Shown here: piece after piece, positions 1 through 14,100 of the stretch
Layout of the letters: every line of letters begins with the position of its first letter
Numbering within the stretch: the stretch's first letter is position 1
Assembly: GCA_001599595.1 (NCBI GenBank)
Contig: BCHH01000007.1
Coordinates: forward strand, 620,084-684,083
Direction: 5' to 3'
DNA length: 64,000 nt
Source of the DNA: Beverwykella pulmonaria
Taxonomy: Eukaryota > Ascomycota > Dothideomycetes > Pleosporales > Melanommataceae
The notes under the pieces: model-generated
Seen by the model: the letters and a program-made list of their open reading frames with translations, nothing else
What the model was told of the DNA's origin: nothing
Databases searched by the model: none
Program-made: the position numbers and the translations under genes

Positions 1-860
1 TGATCCGAGCGGCGGAGCAGAAACCTGCGATTGAGAAGCTGGGACATGGACAGCCGGGGAAACTGAGTGTTCTGGTCAGCAGCGTTGAGGATGTGAAGAG
101 TGAGGGTGACGCGCAGAAGATCTTGGACGAGGAAAAGCCTGACTGGGTAGTTTGGAGTGCTGGTGCGTTTCTTTAATGATTGTTACGGTAGTCTTGTTCG
201 TTCATTCACTGTCACCAAGTCACGAGGACCGACTTCTTGTGAAGATCATGTGACCATTAAATATTGACATCTTTTCCAGGCGCCGGAGGCCGTGGCGGAG
301 CCACGCGCACCAATGCCATCGACCGTGACGCGGCCATTTCTTTCACCAAAGCCAGCGTCCACACACCGAGCATCAAAAAGTTCCTCACGGTCTCGTACAT
401 CTCCTCGCGGCGCAACAAGCCCTCCTGGTGGTCAGACGACGATTGGTCAATGGCGCAGAAAGTCAACAATGAAATCCTCCCCACATACTACAAAGCCAAA
501 GTCGCGGCGGACGAAGTGCTGACTGTGCTCTCCAAAGAGCGATATGATCAGGAAGCGAAGCAAGGCGTCGCAGAGAATGAGAGGTTTGCGGGGATTAGCT
601 TGAGGCCTGGAACATTGAGTGATGAGAAGGCCGGGGGTGTTGAAATTGGAAAGATTGGGTCGCAGGGTAAGATTAGTAGGGAGACTGTTGCGGAGGTTAT
701 TGCGGCCGTGTTGGAGACGGAGGGCGCAAAGGGTTGGATTGATATCTTAGATGGGCAAGAGGATGTTCGGGAGGCTGTGAAGAGGGTTGTGAAGGAGAGG
801 GTGGATAGTGTTGAGGATGAGGATTTTGAGGAGATGAAGAAGAGCGCTGCACAGTTCTGA
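1..860 (+). CDS. Atypical SDR / NmrA-like NAD(P)-binding protein, 5' partial
   Basis: C-terminal part of a Rossmann-fold oxidoreductase-like protein; the start lies left of the window. Exon A runs to 162 in the frame that begins at base 3, a GT-AG intron covers 163-279, and exon B is 280-860. Splicing joins WSAG to AGGRGG, the end of the typical beta-strand/glycine region. Further on, FLTVSYISSRR is followed by YYKAK, which matches the active-site Tyr-x-Lys spacing of atypical short-chain dehydrogenases, then SLRPGTLSDE, a usual strand/turn of this family. The substrate cannot be told. The N-terminal cofactor motif is outside the window. The gene is convergent with IML1, with about 620 bp between the stops. 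The family assignment is good; no gene name is justified. Confidence 0.8.
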
Positions 861-1479
861 AGGGACTTTTCTTCGCTTGAGCCTATAAACACTTCTTAAG
901 CCATCATTATTCTGTCACACTATCCTTCAGTTGAAGAGAGTGGCTCCAGAACCAAAAAGCAAGGATTGAACCTCTTCCTCATCCGGTGCAGGAGTTCAAG
1001 TCTAAGTTATCTCTGATGCGTTCAACTAGCCAAGCTATTCGATAAGTTATCCCCCTCCCAGATTGTCCTTCGAAAATCCAACCCCACTACCCTCATCAAA
1101 AACTTCTCCATCCACAAGCTGGTCTTCTGTAGGATCCCTCCTGAGTGAGTCCTTACTACTTAGTGTGATTCGACTTAACATGATTACAACTCTGTGACTT
1201 TTAGGAAAGTCAAAAGCGATGTGAATAGTGACATTTAAGATGTTATAATCTTGTGAGTAAGGAACTCCAGACTTACTCATGAGCGGGCGTTCCAATCATG
1301 ACTCGTAGCAGGAGCGTCGCATTGAAATTAAGTTTTCATTAGAGCACTGTTTATTCTTGAAGGAACACGCTCACACACCTCAACGCCATTCAATATCAAA
1401 AATACGACCCAATTCCAGAACACACCGACTTTAATCATTACACTCCTTCCGCCTTCCTCATGCCAAACAGACCCGCATC
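861..1479. other. Intergenic, convergent 3' regions
   Basis: Space between the stop codons of the SDR-like gene and IML1. It should hold both 3' UTRs. I see no gene or clear repeat. Confidence 0.5.
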
Positions 1480-4400
1480 TCAAACCCCGCTTCCTGCACT
1501 CCCTTGCGAATCCTGCCGCCTCGGCAAACTCCCTGGTCCCTCTACCGATCCTCTCTTTAAACTTGCACTCGCACTCCCATTACCACTCGTACCCGCACTC
1601 CCCTCACTCCCCTGCCTCCTCCCCGCAATCCCCGTCCCGGGCGTCCCAATCAAACTACTTCCCAAACCCCAGCCCGGTCCAGCGGGACTCGCCTCCCTTA
1701 TACTAATCGCAGGCGGCAACCCCAAGATGGGAATGTTATGCTCAAGCATCGGGAATAGATGTGGCGACGGGCTAGGGGCCTGCGGGAACGCGCTGTCGTA
1801 GAATGATTTTAGCAGTGCGACGTCCGAGCAGAAGACTTCAATCTCGTCTTTGATCTGTTCGGGGGTCTGGGGGATGGGCGGAGGTGGTGGAATTGCCGCT
1901 TTCTCTTGGAGTGCAGTGTGCAGAAGCGAAGAGTCTTGCACAGGCCGAGCTAGCGGGCTAGAGAACGGGCTTCGGTGGGGATTTGCGCGTTCGGCGGGCG
2001 TGGTTGGGGGATTTGTCGTTCGGTCTGTTGTGCTTCGTTTGTGCTCATATGGATCTGTGACCCGGAATTTGGTAGTATCCTTTGCGCGGTTGTGAGCGAG
2101 TCTGTTGGCGAGCAGAAGGAAGTCACCCTCGTTTGTGATCTGGGCAAGGAGAGTACCAGACCGATGAATAAACTGCGGAAACTTGTAGTCCGGGTTGCCC
2201 CACGAATAAGTAACATCTACGTCTGGTGGGAACGCGCTTGCGGCCTCCATATCTAAGACGAAGTTCAGCCTGCGGAGGAGTGCTTTGTGGTACACGAACT
2301 TGTCGGTCTTAATGTATTGAGGTGAGAAATGTGATGTGTCCCAAACTTGCTCGGGCTGTGATTGTGGAGGCTGGAGCGCGAGTTTGATCGTGTATGGGGA
2401 ACGGAAGGGATGCTGGTGGACAATGTTCGACGCCTCCGCAATTGGTACTTCGACCAATTTGAGTCCATACTTCTCGACACTCGTGGCCCATGTCACCACC
2501 GCGTCTTCGATGAGCTTAGCAGTCACGTTCATCCAGTCTATGCGGATGTGGTAACAATTGTCCGGATTGTGGAGACGGTCGTAGTGTAGTGAGATAATTT
2601 CGGGGCGGTACGACCGTTTCCGAGGATCAACATCATAGCGCATCACGCGAGACAATGCGACTTTCCGTTTGGGTGAGCCGGCGCGAGTAGGAGTCTTTTC
2701 GCCGCCCTTTTCAGATCCAGAAGCGTCGGATGAGTCGCTAGTGCTAGGGCGAGACTTGATACTTCGGGCGGTGAGTGGCGAGGTCCTTGGGCCTTCCGAG
2801 AGTGGAGTTGATGGGACCGATTGATTGTTCCTCCGCATGCTAAACCAACCTGTTCGTGACTCGGGCCGTGGTGCTCTATACTGCTCGGCAATCTGGAAGA
2901 AGAAGTTGCCATCCCGAAACTGATGTCTCTTTTGAACATGTACGAAGAGTCCCTTGTTCATGAGCTGGTTTCCAAGATCCACGGCTTCATCACGGGTTTC
3001 AATGTCTTTGAAGTTTAACTGCAGCCAACTGGTTAAATCGAACCCAAGAAAGCAGTTGTAATGGAGTCTCCAATGCCAACGTCGATCCATCATCCGGATA
3101 CCTTTTTCGCCTTGTAGGTCTTCCGCAAGTTTTTTGATATCGATGTTTGAACTGTGATATTGATCTGTTTCGGAGAAAAGCGAAGTTTGGAATTCGCTGT
3201 CGACGTCCGTAAGCAAAGCAGTGTCTGGGCCCGCAGCTACGATGGCAGAAGTATCCCGAGTGTGGTATTCAATAGCGAGTGGGTTTGGGTCCTTCTGCAT
3301 CTTGCTTGTCGTAGCTTGGAAAGGGCGCTCTTCAGTAGGGATGTAGCGATACCTCTGCCACAATTGCGTCAATTTTCTGATGCCTTCTAGTCGAATCTCT
3401 TCCTCAGAATCCTCTTGGAGAGGCGGTAATCCCCGACGAGAGACAGCCGGTAGTTCCACAGGAATTAGCACGAAGCGAGCTCTCCAAAAGCGTAATATTT
3501 CTAAAAATTCGTCGTGATAGCCGGCCAGGAACGTGTCGATAAAGTTCCAGTTATACTCTCCTCGTGGGGGACGCAGAAGAACATCCCTGGATCGATATCC
3601 ATCCTCCAATGCTGTACGAATGAATGGCTTGTAGGGGAAAGGAGTGTCGATGCCAGCCGAGGTTTGCAAGGCTGTGGTAGGTTTCCTACTAAACCGTTTG
3701 ACTTCTACTTCGCCTCCAGCTACGCATACCAGTTGGTGGATTGTGGTACCCACACACATGAATACAGTATCTCCATCATGAGACATATATTCAGAGTCAA
3801 AGATATCTGACATATCCCGCTCACGTCCGCCTGAGAAATCGGCGACGGCGCTTCCAATGACGATTTGGAATCCATGTGACAGGCGGAATGCAATAAGCTC
3901 CCGAATCAGTGTCTCGCGCGACTTAGGAGCTTCCAGCATGTCGTCGTCATCATTCTGAGTGATCTTATATGGACTCTCGTTGTACTCCGTGGCCAGCTGC
4001 TCCACAGTAGGGAAATACTCGTTCGTCAACGGCACTGCGGCTGGGGAGCAAAGAGATTTCCATTTTACTGATGATGTTCGAAGCCGCTTGGGGAAGACAT
4101 GTTGCCACCTACGAAATTGGTTGGCAACATCAACGTTGTTTTTCTTAGGGTTGCAGGGGTTGACCAATACGGCCCAGGGTGCAATGGCACTGGTTGGTGA
4201 AATCGTACGGGGTATAGGTCTCGCACCGCCGCTAGATGATAAGTCGAACCGTGGGCCTGTTGACTCCCCCAAAGTCAAAGCCCTAGAACCAGCTAACAAG
4301 AACGTGGATCCAGGATCTTTTGTCACCGAACTAGGGTGAGACGGGATCGAGGTTTTCATAGTTTGAACACCGCGAACGGTTCCTACAGATCGAGGTATAT

Positions 4401-7323
4401 GATCAGGAGAAGGGGAATCAGCCGAGGGAACACCTGTTCGTGAGGCCGATCTTATGTTGATCGGTTGAGATGGTTTCTCAGTGCTGGTGATTTTGGTGCT
4501 GGCTAACTTCTCTGCAATTGCACCTTTCTGATTGTTCTCGACCGTGAGTTTCGCGGGCTTAACCTTGCCAGGAGTAATGTCAATCGTTGCAATACCGGCT
4601 GTTGGTTTTGACACACCTCCACCTTTCCCACCAAAACTGATCTGTTTGAAAAACCATCCAGTGGGCCTGCTATTTGGCTCGCCTCTTGTTGGTGACGTAG
4701 ACATCGTTGTGGGTAAAGGTGGTAGCCCGCTTGTGTTTGGTGGGGTATTGCCCCTGCTAACAGCTGGAGAATCATTTGGGGTCGAAAACATAGATCTTCG
4801 GTGGTGGTTTGAGTCTCCAGAGCCGCCTCGCTGATGTAGACTAGGCCGGTGAAAATCTTTGCTTCGCGAAGATGACATCTTCCTACTCAGCGTATCTGGT
4901 CGTAGCACACTCTGACCCTTACTTTCAGGATATCTATAGACACTCCCCCGAGGTGACTGGCTTTCGATCTCCCTTGACCTCTCGCGCATCAACTGATGAA
5001 AGTTTGCCTCTGGTGGTGGTCGCGCAGTTTTCCCATATGACTGGGCAAGGCTTCGGAAAGAAGTGGACAAATATGTGTTTTTTGACAGAAGCTCGGGTGA
5101 ACTCTCTCGACTCAACACGTCGAGTTTCAGGTCACGATCATGATTTTGGTCGACATGTGGTTGCCTATCCATCAATGGAGAGAATGCATAGTCGTCGTAT
5201 GCTTCCATCCAGGCTTTATGAAGGACTTTGCTGTGGTCCTGGTGATGATTTCCATATTCCTTGCCATGAGCCACAGCCGAGTTGTTCGCCCGGGACATAT
5301 CTTGATGCCACTCGTGCAGTTCAAGATTATCTCGTAGCTGATGCGGATAGATGGGGTCTTCTTCCATATAAGGGATCGAAATGGCCCCAAGCTCGTTTTC
5401 CATAACCCCCATCATCTGCAGTTCATACATTCGACATCGAAGAGCGAAGGACCCGCTTTTCTTTTGAGACTTTCTGATTGACTTCACCGGCTTCTTCGGC
5501 TTCGATATTTCAATGATTTCGTCAGAGGGCCCTGACCAGAAGGAGATGTCGACCCAATGTGGCATTGCGTACCTCCAATCCTCTTCTTCGTCAGAGGGTA
5601 CTATTGTTGGATCGTTCAAGAGGATTGGAGGTGGCGGGACTTGAGATGCCCGGCTCATTGGGCCAAAGTTAGGTTGATGCTGACGAGGCGTTTTTTCGTC
5701 TAGCTCCTCGATGACTTCATCCAATGGTGTATCATGATGCTCTGATGTTTTGGCTTTCACGCTTGACATTAACCGAGGACTACGGTACTTGAATAGAGGT
5801 ACAGAGTGCAGTGGCATTGGTGAAAGAGAAACCAAGTCGATGCCTACTCCTGAGCCCACAAGCGTATCTGTCGTTAATTTGAGCATGTTGTAATCAACTT
5901 CGTAAACTCCTGTTCCTGCAGTGACGATCACCACGGATATACCGGTTCGCACCAGATCGCGATCGATGTAGTCTTTTGCAAATTGTGCTGAAGCAAGATT
6001 GATGGCTTCTAAAATGTTGCCGTGAGTGGCGGTAGATGGCTTCCCTGCAATAGTGAGTTCAGGCTGAGAACCTTCCGTAGCCGTGTCCTCGGCATTTGAC
6101 GACTGCATCATCGACTTTGGCACAAGCGAAACATCTCGGAGAAACTGTCTAAATTCCTTTTTCAATTGGTATAGGATGTCAATCCAATCGCCGCTGGCCA
6201 TATCGCTGACAACGACCCGATAGTAATCTCGAAAGCGACCGGATTGATGTCCAAAGCCTCTGTTGTCGGTAGTATCGTCAGGGTGGTCTGGGGAGGCTAT
6301 TCCGTCGTATTGCATTCTTGTGAAGAGGATAATCGTAACAAGATGCCTTGCGTTGATTTTCATCCATCGCTTGAACAGATCAGGCAGGAAGCCATTGACA
6401 ACTTTGTTGAACATGATCTCGCCGGCACCTTCTGCGTCAAAGTCCCACATCTCCTTCGACATCTGAATGAATAGTACGTATCGTGCAGACTCGCTACGAA
6501 AAATTGGTTTAGTAGTCGAGGAAAAGTAACCGGAATGTGTCAACTGTCCATTGATGTACACATTTTTGATAGTCGCTTTGATGGTGCCCATAAAGAGCAG
6601 TTTCTGGCCACGATAGACTGTGCGGTTGCTGAGTTCGGAGATCGACATTCGCCACATATCAGCTCGTGCAAGATATTCGTCCCGGAATGTAATCTCGACA
6701 TGAGATGCTGAATGTCTTTCTTCGTCGGCCTTAGCATCATTAGTACTGCAGAGGCTTAAGGACTTGAGAACTTACCAATGTCACCACAATCTGCACCCTA
6801 CTACGAAAGCCAAATACTTTCGCGATTTTCTCGGAGATGGATACCTGCAATTCGAGTTCAGCATGTCCTGCTAACCATATAACACATTGGACCTTACCTG
6901 CAGATTGGGATACTTGGATTTCAAATCGGCGGGTATAGCTTTGGCGACAAAGATATACGACTTCTCCGTATCGATGTCGCGCTCTAATTGAATGGGGACA
7001 CCATTTTCGTCAAGAGTCTGAATCAATGAGCCTTGTCGAGTCCGCTTTGAGTGAGTGTCGTGAAATCCATCTTTGGAGGAGTCGTCTGCTTTGGTCTGAC
7101 TCGAGTCCTTGCTAGTGTTGTTGGTAGCAGTATGAAAGTCCCGCACCGCAGTCGCTTGTTTGAGGGCAATGATCTGAATCAGAGATCCGGGTGTTGCTGG
7201 AAGTTCAGGAAACTTCTCTCCATTGAATACAACATCGTCTCTCGAGAAGTTGTCCTCATGAGTCCAAAGGGTGCACACCTTCTGCACCCTTGTGCGCTTC
7301 ACGCTCACGACGGATTTCGACAT
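1480..7323 (-). CDS. IML1: IML1 (DEPDC5 homologue), SEACIT/GATOR1 subunit
   Basis: Vacuolar-membrane regulator that, with Npr2 and Npr3, stimulates GTP hydrolysis by the Rag GTPase Gtr1 and so restrains TORC1 when amino acids are scarce (family knowledge). Model: complement join of 6898-7323, 6776-6844 and 1480-6729, giving about 1914 residues, within the family range. The 69-nt second exon encodes VSISEKIAKVFGFRSRVQIV, and exon 3 contains the conserved RADMWRMSISELSNR stretch, so both junctions are well supported. The IML1 N-terminal domain covers roughly residues 190-480. A long Ser/Pro-rich linker follows. A DEP domain lies near 1350-1440 (MDRRWHWRLHYNCFLG, then DLTSWL), and a conserved C-terminal domain near 1640-1720. 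The tail after about 1780 is low complexity. The intron acceptors have TACTAAT and GCTAAC-like branch sites. The neighbouring gene upstream is the FNIP/LST4 homologue. Confidence 0.95.
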
Positions 7324-10300
7324 CCTGACGTAAGGTTTTCCACTTCAATGGGATTCTCTGCCTGGGTAAGAGCCCTCATTTCGGGTTCGACACTCCCGAG
7401 TCACTTTGGTGGGCTAGAAGTCTTTCATTGGGATCGAGGGTAAGAGTCATAGACGCGTATAAGGACGGTGTAGTTGGCAATATCCTTGTACGTTGGTGTG
7501 TCTGAGCCTCTGCGTTTGAGGATAATAGACTCTGATGGACAGTTGTCTCTAAGTTGATGATCGATGATCGGGAGACGTGAGGCATGCGTGTGCAGCGGAT
7601 GCACGCGTTTGCCAAGACGCCAAGAAATTTGACCGGAAAATATAATGGCCGGACCCGATATGGACCCTTCACTACCTCTCTACTAACGTACAAGTGTATC
7701 TTGAATGAAACCAATCATGGTGAACGCTTTAGGATTGTGTCAATGACAACTAAACAACATCGCTTAAGACATATAGGTGTAGGATCACACTTATCATACC
7801 GTCGTAATTGCAGAGGGCCTTAACAAAAAAAAGGACTAAAACACTACTCTACACTGCACTGCAGAGTAGGCTTAATATCACTGTCTAAATGGCTATGTCA
7901 CATAATCCTACTCTTAGTTCCCCCGTCCCTAAATGCATTCCTGTCCACAGGTGTGTCTTTTGCTGCTCATGGAAAAGCAACTGACTTCACCAAACAAACT
8001 ATCGTCGCATACCTTCCCTTCCTGCGACACGTAACTCTGTCTGGCATATTCTTCAAGCAACATCATTCGGTGGCGAATGATGAAAATGCGCAAAGTCGAG
8101 AACAGGTTATGACCAACAGAACCAGCGATAGATGGATGATAGACGTTGTGCTTGCTGATCGGCCGTACTTTGCATACCTTCCCACCATTATTTCATAGCG
8201 GACTCGTCGATGATCTGTGGATGCTTCGTGTCCGGCCCCTAGTCGAGATTCCATTTCTCAATGGTCAAAAGAATCCGGGTATGATCGCGGCAGTGGAAGT
8301 GAGCACGCGATGGCAGAGCGAAGGTACTTTGCTTGACATAACATCGGTCGCACTCCGAGAACCAGCGCCGTCGCCACTTAGATTTAGCCAACAGTGGTTT
8401 GAAGTCCATTCGACGACAATTGTGGCGCGGACCATATTTCTCCGGACTCGGGAGAATGTGACATGAGACTTTTCGCATCGCTTGTGTATAAAAATTAGCC
8501 CGGCGAACGCCTCGTTCAAAACAACTTCGCCGTCTGCAGACTTTCACATGCTGCAGCTTGCTGCTCGCCCTTCAAATCTTCTTGTTGTAATTGGACAAGA
8601 CGCAAAAAGGGAGTTGGCTTAACTGCGGAGTAATAAGGCATTTGCGGCTCCGTATGCAGAAGGGGACTCGCTTGGAAGAAAACACGGCAGAAAATCCTGC
8701 AGGAAAAATGAAAAACAGCTGGTTCTGGTGTCTCTCATTCCACGATCACGCTCTAGACTATGTACTCCAATCTGCGTTCTTGACGTCTGACCTGGTAAAG
8801 GCACGGGAATCTCCCGATAGTCTGCGGCCACTTACGTAGGACATCTGACGCGCGGTTGTCGTTATCACGAGGCCGTGGTAATGGAAATGGACGAGAAGAC
8901 AAGGTTATGAATACAGCGATGTTCTGGGGAGAGGTGGTATATAGGCTTAACACGGATGTTAAGATGGCGAATTGCGAGACCCTCAGGCCACTGCAAAGCA
9001 GGTCAAACTCGGACTCTGGGGTACATACGCGAGCGAAACCCCGCCGACAACCATCTCGTAGAGTGGGGTGCGTTCAAAGCATGACAGTAAATGGCAGTGA
9101 TAAGAACCGGGTTGTTGTCAGAGGTGTGGAGGGCGGCGGTCCAAGCCGGTGGGTGAAGGACGCGCGTGGGAAATGTCCCAATTTGACGTGCGCGCTTTTC
9201 GAGGTTCCGAGATTCGGCACAGTTCACCGCGACGCTCGGGATAATTAGCACCTTGCTCAGTGTTTTGGGGGCCAGCTTTGAGGCACAGTTCATGCGCGCG
9301 AGAGATGTCTCCGGTATCGGACGTGACTGTGGAACGTCAGTTTCCCAATACTGCAGGCCCATGCAATGTGATGTGAGAGCATGCGAGCAAGTGGGCTGTT
9401 TTTGAGGGAAATTGGTCGATTGTGGATGGGGCAGTCTTGAAGGAATACTCCGTAGGGACTTTCGAACAGGGAAGAGCAATATCGAGACTCCGCGGGCTAC
9501 TCAAAGAGTCTAGTAGCAAAGGTGCTTTTTCTCGCCTTGTCAGCAGGTGGAGAAATGGCGAGGCTGTCTACTGGAAGAGCAATGGTATTGTCCTGGGAGG
9601 CCCTTTCCTGGTATCCGTGTATAGTACCTGTTATTCGGGTCGGCATGTCCGATACGTTGCGCGTGAATTTGAATGGTACCATTTTGGATAAAATGCAAGG
9701 GAGCGTGAAAGACCCAATACCTTTGAGCATGGAAGTATCTTGTTGATCCTTCGATTTAATCATGACGGTTGGGTTGCAATGGCGCGTAGCGAGACGGTCC
9801 AGTCTCATGTACCAAGCGCTTGGTAGTAGATCACCGCGTAGCATGCAGCACGATCCGCGAGAGGCGGGGAGGCGCGTTTTGACAGAATCAGTCTGATGTG
9901 GCGATGCCAGAGGAATCAGATATTGAGCATGATGAAAGATGCGTAAGCCAGAGCGCACTCGTGACAGGCTCCCAGCACGGCGGGACCCTCGAGCAGCACT
10001 GTGTGATTCAAGATGGGACATCCATGTCTTGCTATCTTCGCTACACACATCTTGATTGAGGACAACGCAGCAGAAGTAGCGCCCGCAATCTCTAGCCCAA
10101 TAGCCTCAGCCTCGCGTCGCACGACGGTATATCGCACTCCGACGTCCTTCTTGCTTGGGAAGTGCTGGCTGACGTGGGAGTTGCAAATAGCCGTTGGTGT
10201 TGATATCTTGCCGTCGCGTGTAAGCTCCGGTGGTTACCTAGCAATACGGCGGGCGGCCTTGTTGGTGGAGGCCTGGTCGCCGGTTGCATTGCATCTGGGA

Positions 10301-11168
10301 GTCGCTGATTGCGGTGCGTCTGCCTGTCATCCGTCACCGACAACTAGGCCGTCTGGACGTGCCGGCGAGCTCCAGAAATGCACGCTGGATGCCGGTGCCC
10401 GGGGGATCCTTGGAGGCTGATCTGCGCGTGGAGGTAGGGGTGGGCTGTCGGGGCGATGACTGAAGCGGGACGTTGCGGCTAGGCGCTGTCGAGCGTGGTG
10501 AGAGTGGAGGAGACGTGAAAAGCGACGTCCTCACCGATCACACCGATCATGCCATGGCCTCACCCATGGCCGCGCTCGACGGGCATGGGAGCAGCCGTCC
10601 GTCCTTCCCGCTGATTAGGAGTATTAGTAGGAGGTGTATCTGGTGGCTTCCCGGGCGCGGCCGTCGCCCAGTGGTGGAGGAATATATACGAGGCAACACT
10701 GGGCCCTTTCCTCACCGCCATTGTATAACTAAGCCCACCTCAAACCAACGTTAGCACGCCGGCTAGTTTCCCCAAGCTCCACCACTCTTACCACTCTCCT
10801 CCCAGCGCCCTCCACTACTCCACACTCTCTCTCCCTAACAGTCTTCGCGGCCCACGCGACACCGTCTCTCCTCCCCTCCACGCCTCGGGCTCAGCACGCA
10901 CGAAAGCGTCTTGTGACGACACCGCCGCCCCGTCAGCCATCCTCGGACAACGGGCCCATTCACTCCTCAGCGCCGCCAGCAGCCGCCGCCGCCTAGCTTC
11001 GTACACGGCCGTCCGCCCTCCAGCACCCTCTCGAGGTACCCTCCCGCTGACGGCCATGGGCTGCCTTGTCCGCCACCAAGCCCGAGTCCGACAGGCGCAC
11101 GACAACTGCCTCCCCAGCACCTGCTGAGACGCGGATAGCTTCATGGAGGACGGTCCTCTGGTGCAGAC
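7324..11168. other. Long divergent intergenic region between IML1 and LST4/FNIP
   Basis: About 3.8 kb with no recognisable gene on either strand. Several open frames of 60-180 codons exist, but none has recognisable protein sequence or convincing splice partners. The part next to LST4 (about 10720-11160) is pyrimidine-rich, as is common in 5' leaders of filamentous fungi, and a TATATA-like stretch lies near 10682. It probably contains both promoters and a long 5' leader for LST4. Confidence 0.5.
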
Positions 11169-14100
11169 ATGCTCGGCCAGTTCTTCAGCAGTCGGAAAGG
11201 TGCGGGCGCGCCGCACCCGTCACCGACCACGACTCTAGACTCGGCCACGGAAGAGTCTCACACGCGACACCTGCTCTACCCCGATACCCACACCCTCTAC
11301 CACCCAGAGGGCCAACCCTACCCGCTGCACGGCGCGTCTCTCACGCTGGGGAGCGGCTACGATGGCCCGCTGCCGGAGATCGATCTCGAGTTCCCCAGGG
11401 ACTGCAGAATCATCATCGCCCAGGACGACCCAAACCCCACGGCCAAGACGGTTCTTTTCGACTCCAAACCAGCTCCGCCCCGTGCCGAAACGCCTCCCCA
11501 GCCAAATGCTCGATCGCGGCTCTTTGGCGGTGCCGCCAGTTCCAGCACCGCGGGACCTGTCTTTGGCAACCTGCACGCGCGCAGGTCGTCCCTCGTCACC
11601 GAGCCCACGCCCAGGTCGCCCATTATGGGCGGATTCACGCGTGTCCGCACACGCGGCAACTCCATCTCCTCCATGCCCAATATCGACGAGCACGCTCAAA
11701 TACAAAAACAGGCACAGGCACGCGCCAGGGAGGCAACCGACATGGTCACCGTCTGCCTCGAGTGCATGTTCGGCAATACACCCATGGACTTTAGGGGCAA
11801 CTCTAACAAAATTCACATTGTTCCGCTCGAGTCGAGGAGTCTCGAGGCGAATCCAACGGCATCGAACCTGCAAGACGCGACCAGCTCTTTGGGTAGAGCC
11901 GAGGGACTTCGCAGGCGGAGCCATTTAGCCAAGTCGTACACCCCCTCAAATCTTCCTCCGGAGCTTCCACGAACCGACTCCAGCGACGCTGTATCCAAGG
12001 AGCCTCGCAGACGGACCATCTTTATTACACGAACCTTCTCCGTGGCGCTCCCGGGGGATGAAAACACTTCGTCCAATGTCCCTACGCCCACCCCCCAAAA
12101 CTCTCTTGGGAAGGGTAACGGATTCCCCTTTCCCCACGCGAACTCTGCCTCAGGGGCCACGAAAGCGTGTCAGCCTCCCCAAGCGCCTAAGATTCCCATG
12201 TTTGCTATCACTATTATTCTCCAACTACCAGTGGCTTCTACATCCTCGACAATGCGCCCACCCTCCAGACCTGGCCATAACAAGGCGCATGGCCATATTT
12301 CCACATCGGCTCCTGGCCACGACTCCCTTGGCTCCTCACTGGACTCCGATCGTCGTGCAGGATGGGCTTTCATTGATTCTAATTTTGGTGTGGAGTCACT
12401 ACTATCTACTTCGCTCAACAGCGACGTTGACGACCGTGTAGATGTCATTGGCCAGCATTGGGATGTCATTACACGCACTCTCACGAGTCTTCAATTCATA
12501 GTCCAAGAGCGGATACTTGCCCATCTCAAGGCGGCAGACGCAGCGTCCCCACCGGTCCTGCAGCATCCTCGCGCCCAGACATGTCGTTCCAACATGAAGG
12601 AGACGACTTTCCAGGCTCCGCGTCGATCTTTGAGGCTACAACCAAACGCACTTGCTTTAGACCAAGATATCAAGAAAGCCGTCGAGCTAGCAGGCAATCG
12701 TGTCGTCAGTGGCATGAGGATCCCTCGGGTAATGACGGGCCAAGGAAAATGGGGCGTGTGGCGCGAAGAAGCAAGATGGCTTGGCCGGTGGGCTGGTCGA
12801 CGAGAGGAGAATTCCTTTTTTTTCAACTTGTTGACCGCCTTCTTGGGAAGCCATACCGAGTGGCTTAATCTGCTCGGGCCGAAATGGCATCGGAAGCGCC
12901 ACAAGGAGCAACAAAAATCAAGTGCGGGCGAGAACTTGACCATCTCGAACCGCACTGTCATTGTCTCTCCAGACAAGATGGCAGCAAGAAGGTTAATATT
13001 TTTGCTGTCTGCCTTTCTACCAGCAAACACGGCAACCATGTACGACGGAGCCTCTCCGATGCGGCCTAGCACTTCTGCATCTATCCGTGCCTACTCACAA
13101 TCGCCTCCGACTAACATGCCACCGTCGAGGAAGCAGTCTCTGCGTCGACAAATCAATCGTCGGCCGCGAGGCAAACAGAGTCTGACAAACATGCACCTAC
13201 AACCCTCAGCCGCAACTGGCGCTAGCCTTTCCACACTTGAGTCTGCAAACGGGCGGTCAGATTCCGGTGTTGCTGAGTTTCAAGAGGCACGTAAACACTC
13301 GCGTCGGTCTTCGGCTCATTCTATTCGCACAAGCCTAGTCATCCCGTCTATGTCTGACATGGCTACGACAGCAAAGAGCGGCACAGCTACCATGTCTGCC
13401 GTTGCCCCTCAAAGCACAATCCCTATTGCGCACTTCACTTTGCCGCGCACCAAGTCTTCTGGGCCACTGCCAGAATACAGGCCGGAGAGTAGTGATAGTC
13501 TAGCCTCAACCAACCTGATGCACACTCTTCAGCGTAGTGGCACTGGCCATACCAGCAGCCCCAGCACCGATTCTGGAAACACAGGTCGGTGGAGTGGGTT
13601 CATGAGCTTCTGGAACGGCGGACGTCGTGGTTCCTCTACTGACCCTAGCGATTTTCTGCAAAGCACAGATGATGGGCTAGGCGTTCCTAGCACGGGCCCT
13701 CGAGGATTAGAACGCCCTCAATCCCAGCTGGAGTATATGGTGCAAGAACTCTCGATGGATCGTGTCTTCGGAGACGTTGATGCGTTCGATCCTTCGACTG
13801 CCAACGCTAGTTCTCCTGCCGACAATTTGCCAGAAACCTATCTCATCAGCAGTTCAAGTGGTGTACCAGCTTCTGCCGCACGACCCATTCCTGAGCGTCC
13901 TAGGCAATTTGGCTCTGCCTTGAAGCTTTCGGTGAACGAAAAGGATGGTGTCATTGATGTGCCACTTGCTGATTTTGGGTCACCTCTCCAATCGCCGTTG
14001 CTAGGTGGTTATGCATCAGCGTCTAGCCAGCACGGATCCAGCTTCGGCGAATCGTCACTCTTTTCGCTGCCATGTTGCGAGCCAGATCAACCTGTTAATG

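Noticed and set aside
9497..10048. 183-codon open frame on the minus strand in the IML1-LST4 gap
   Set aside because: No recognisable domain or coding-like bias, no matching exons, and overlapping frames of similar size occur by chance in this GC-moderate DNA.
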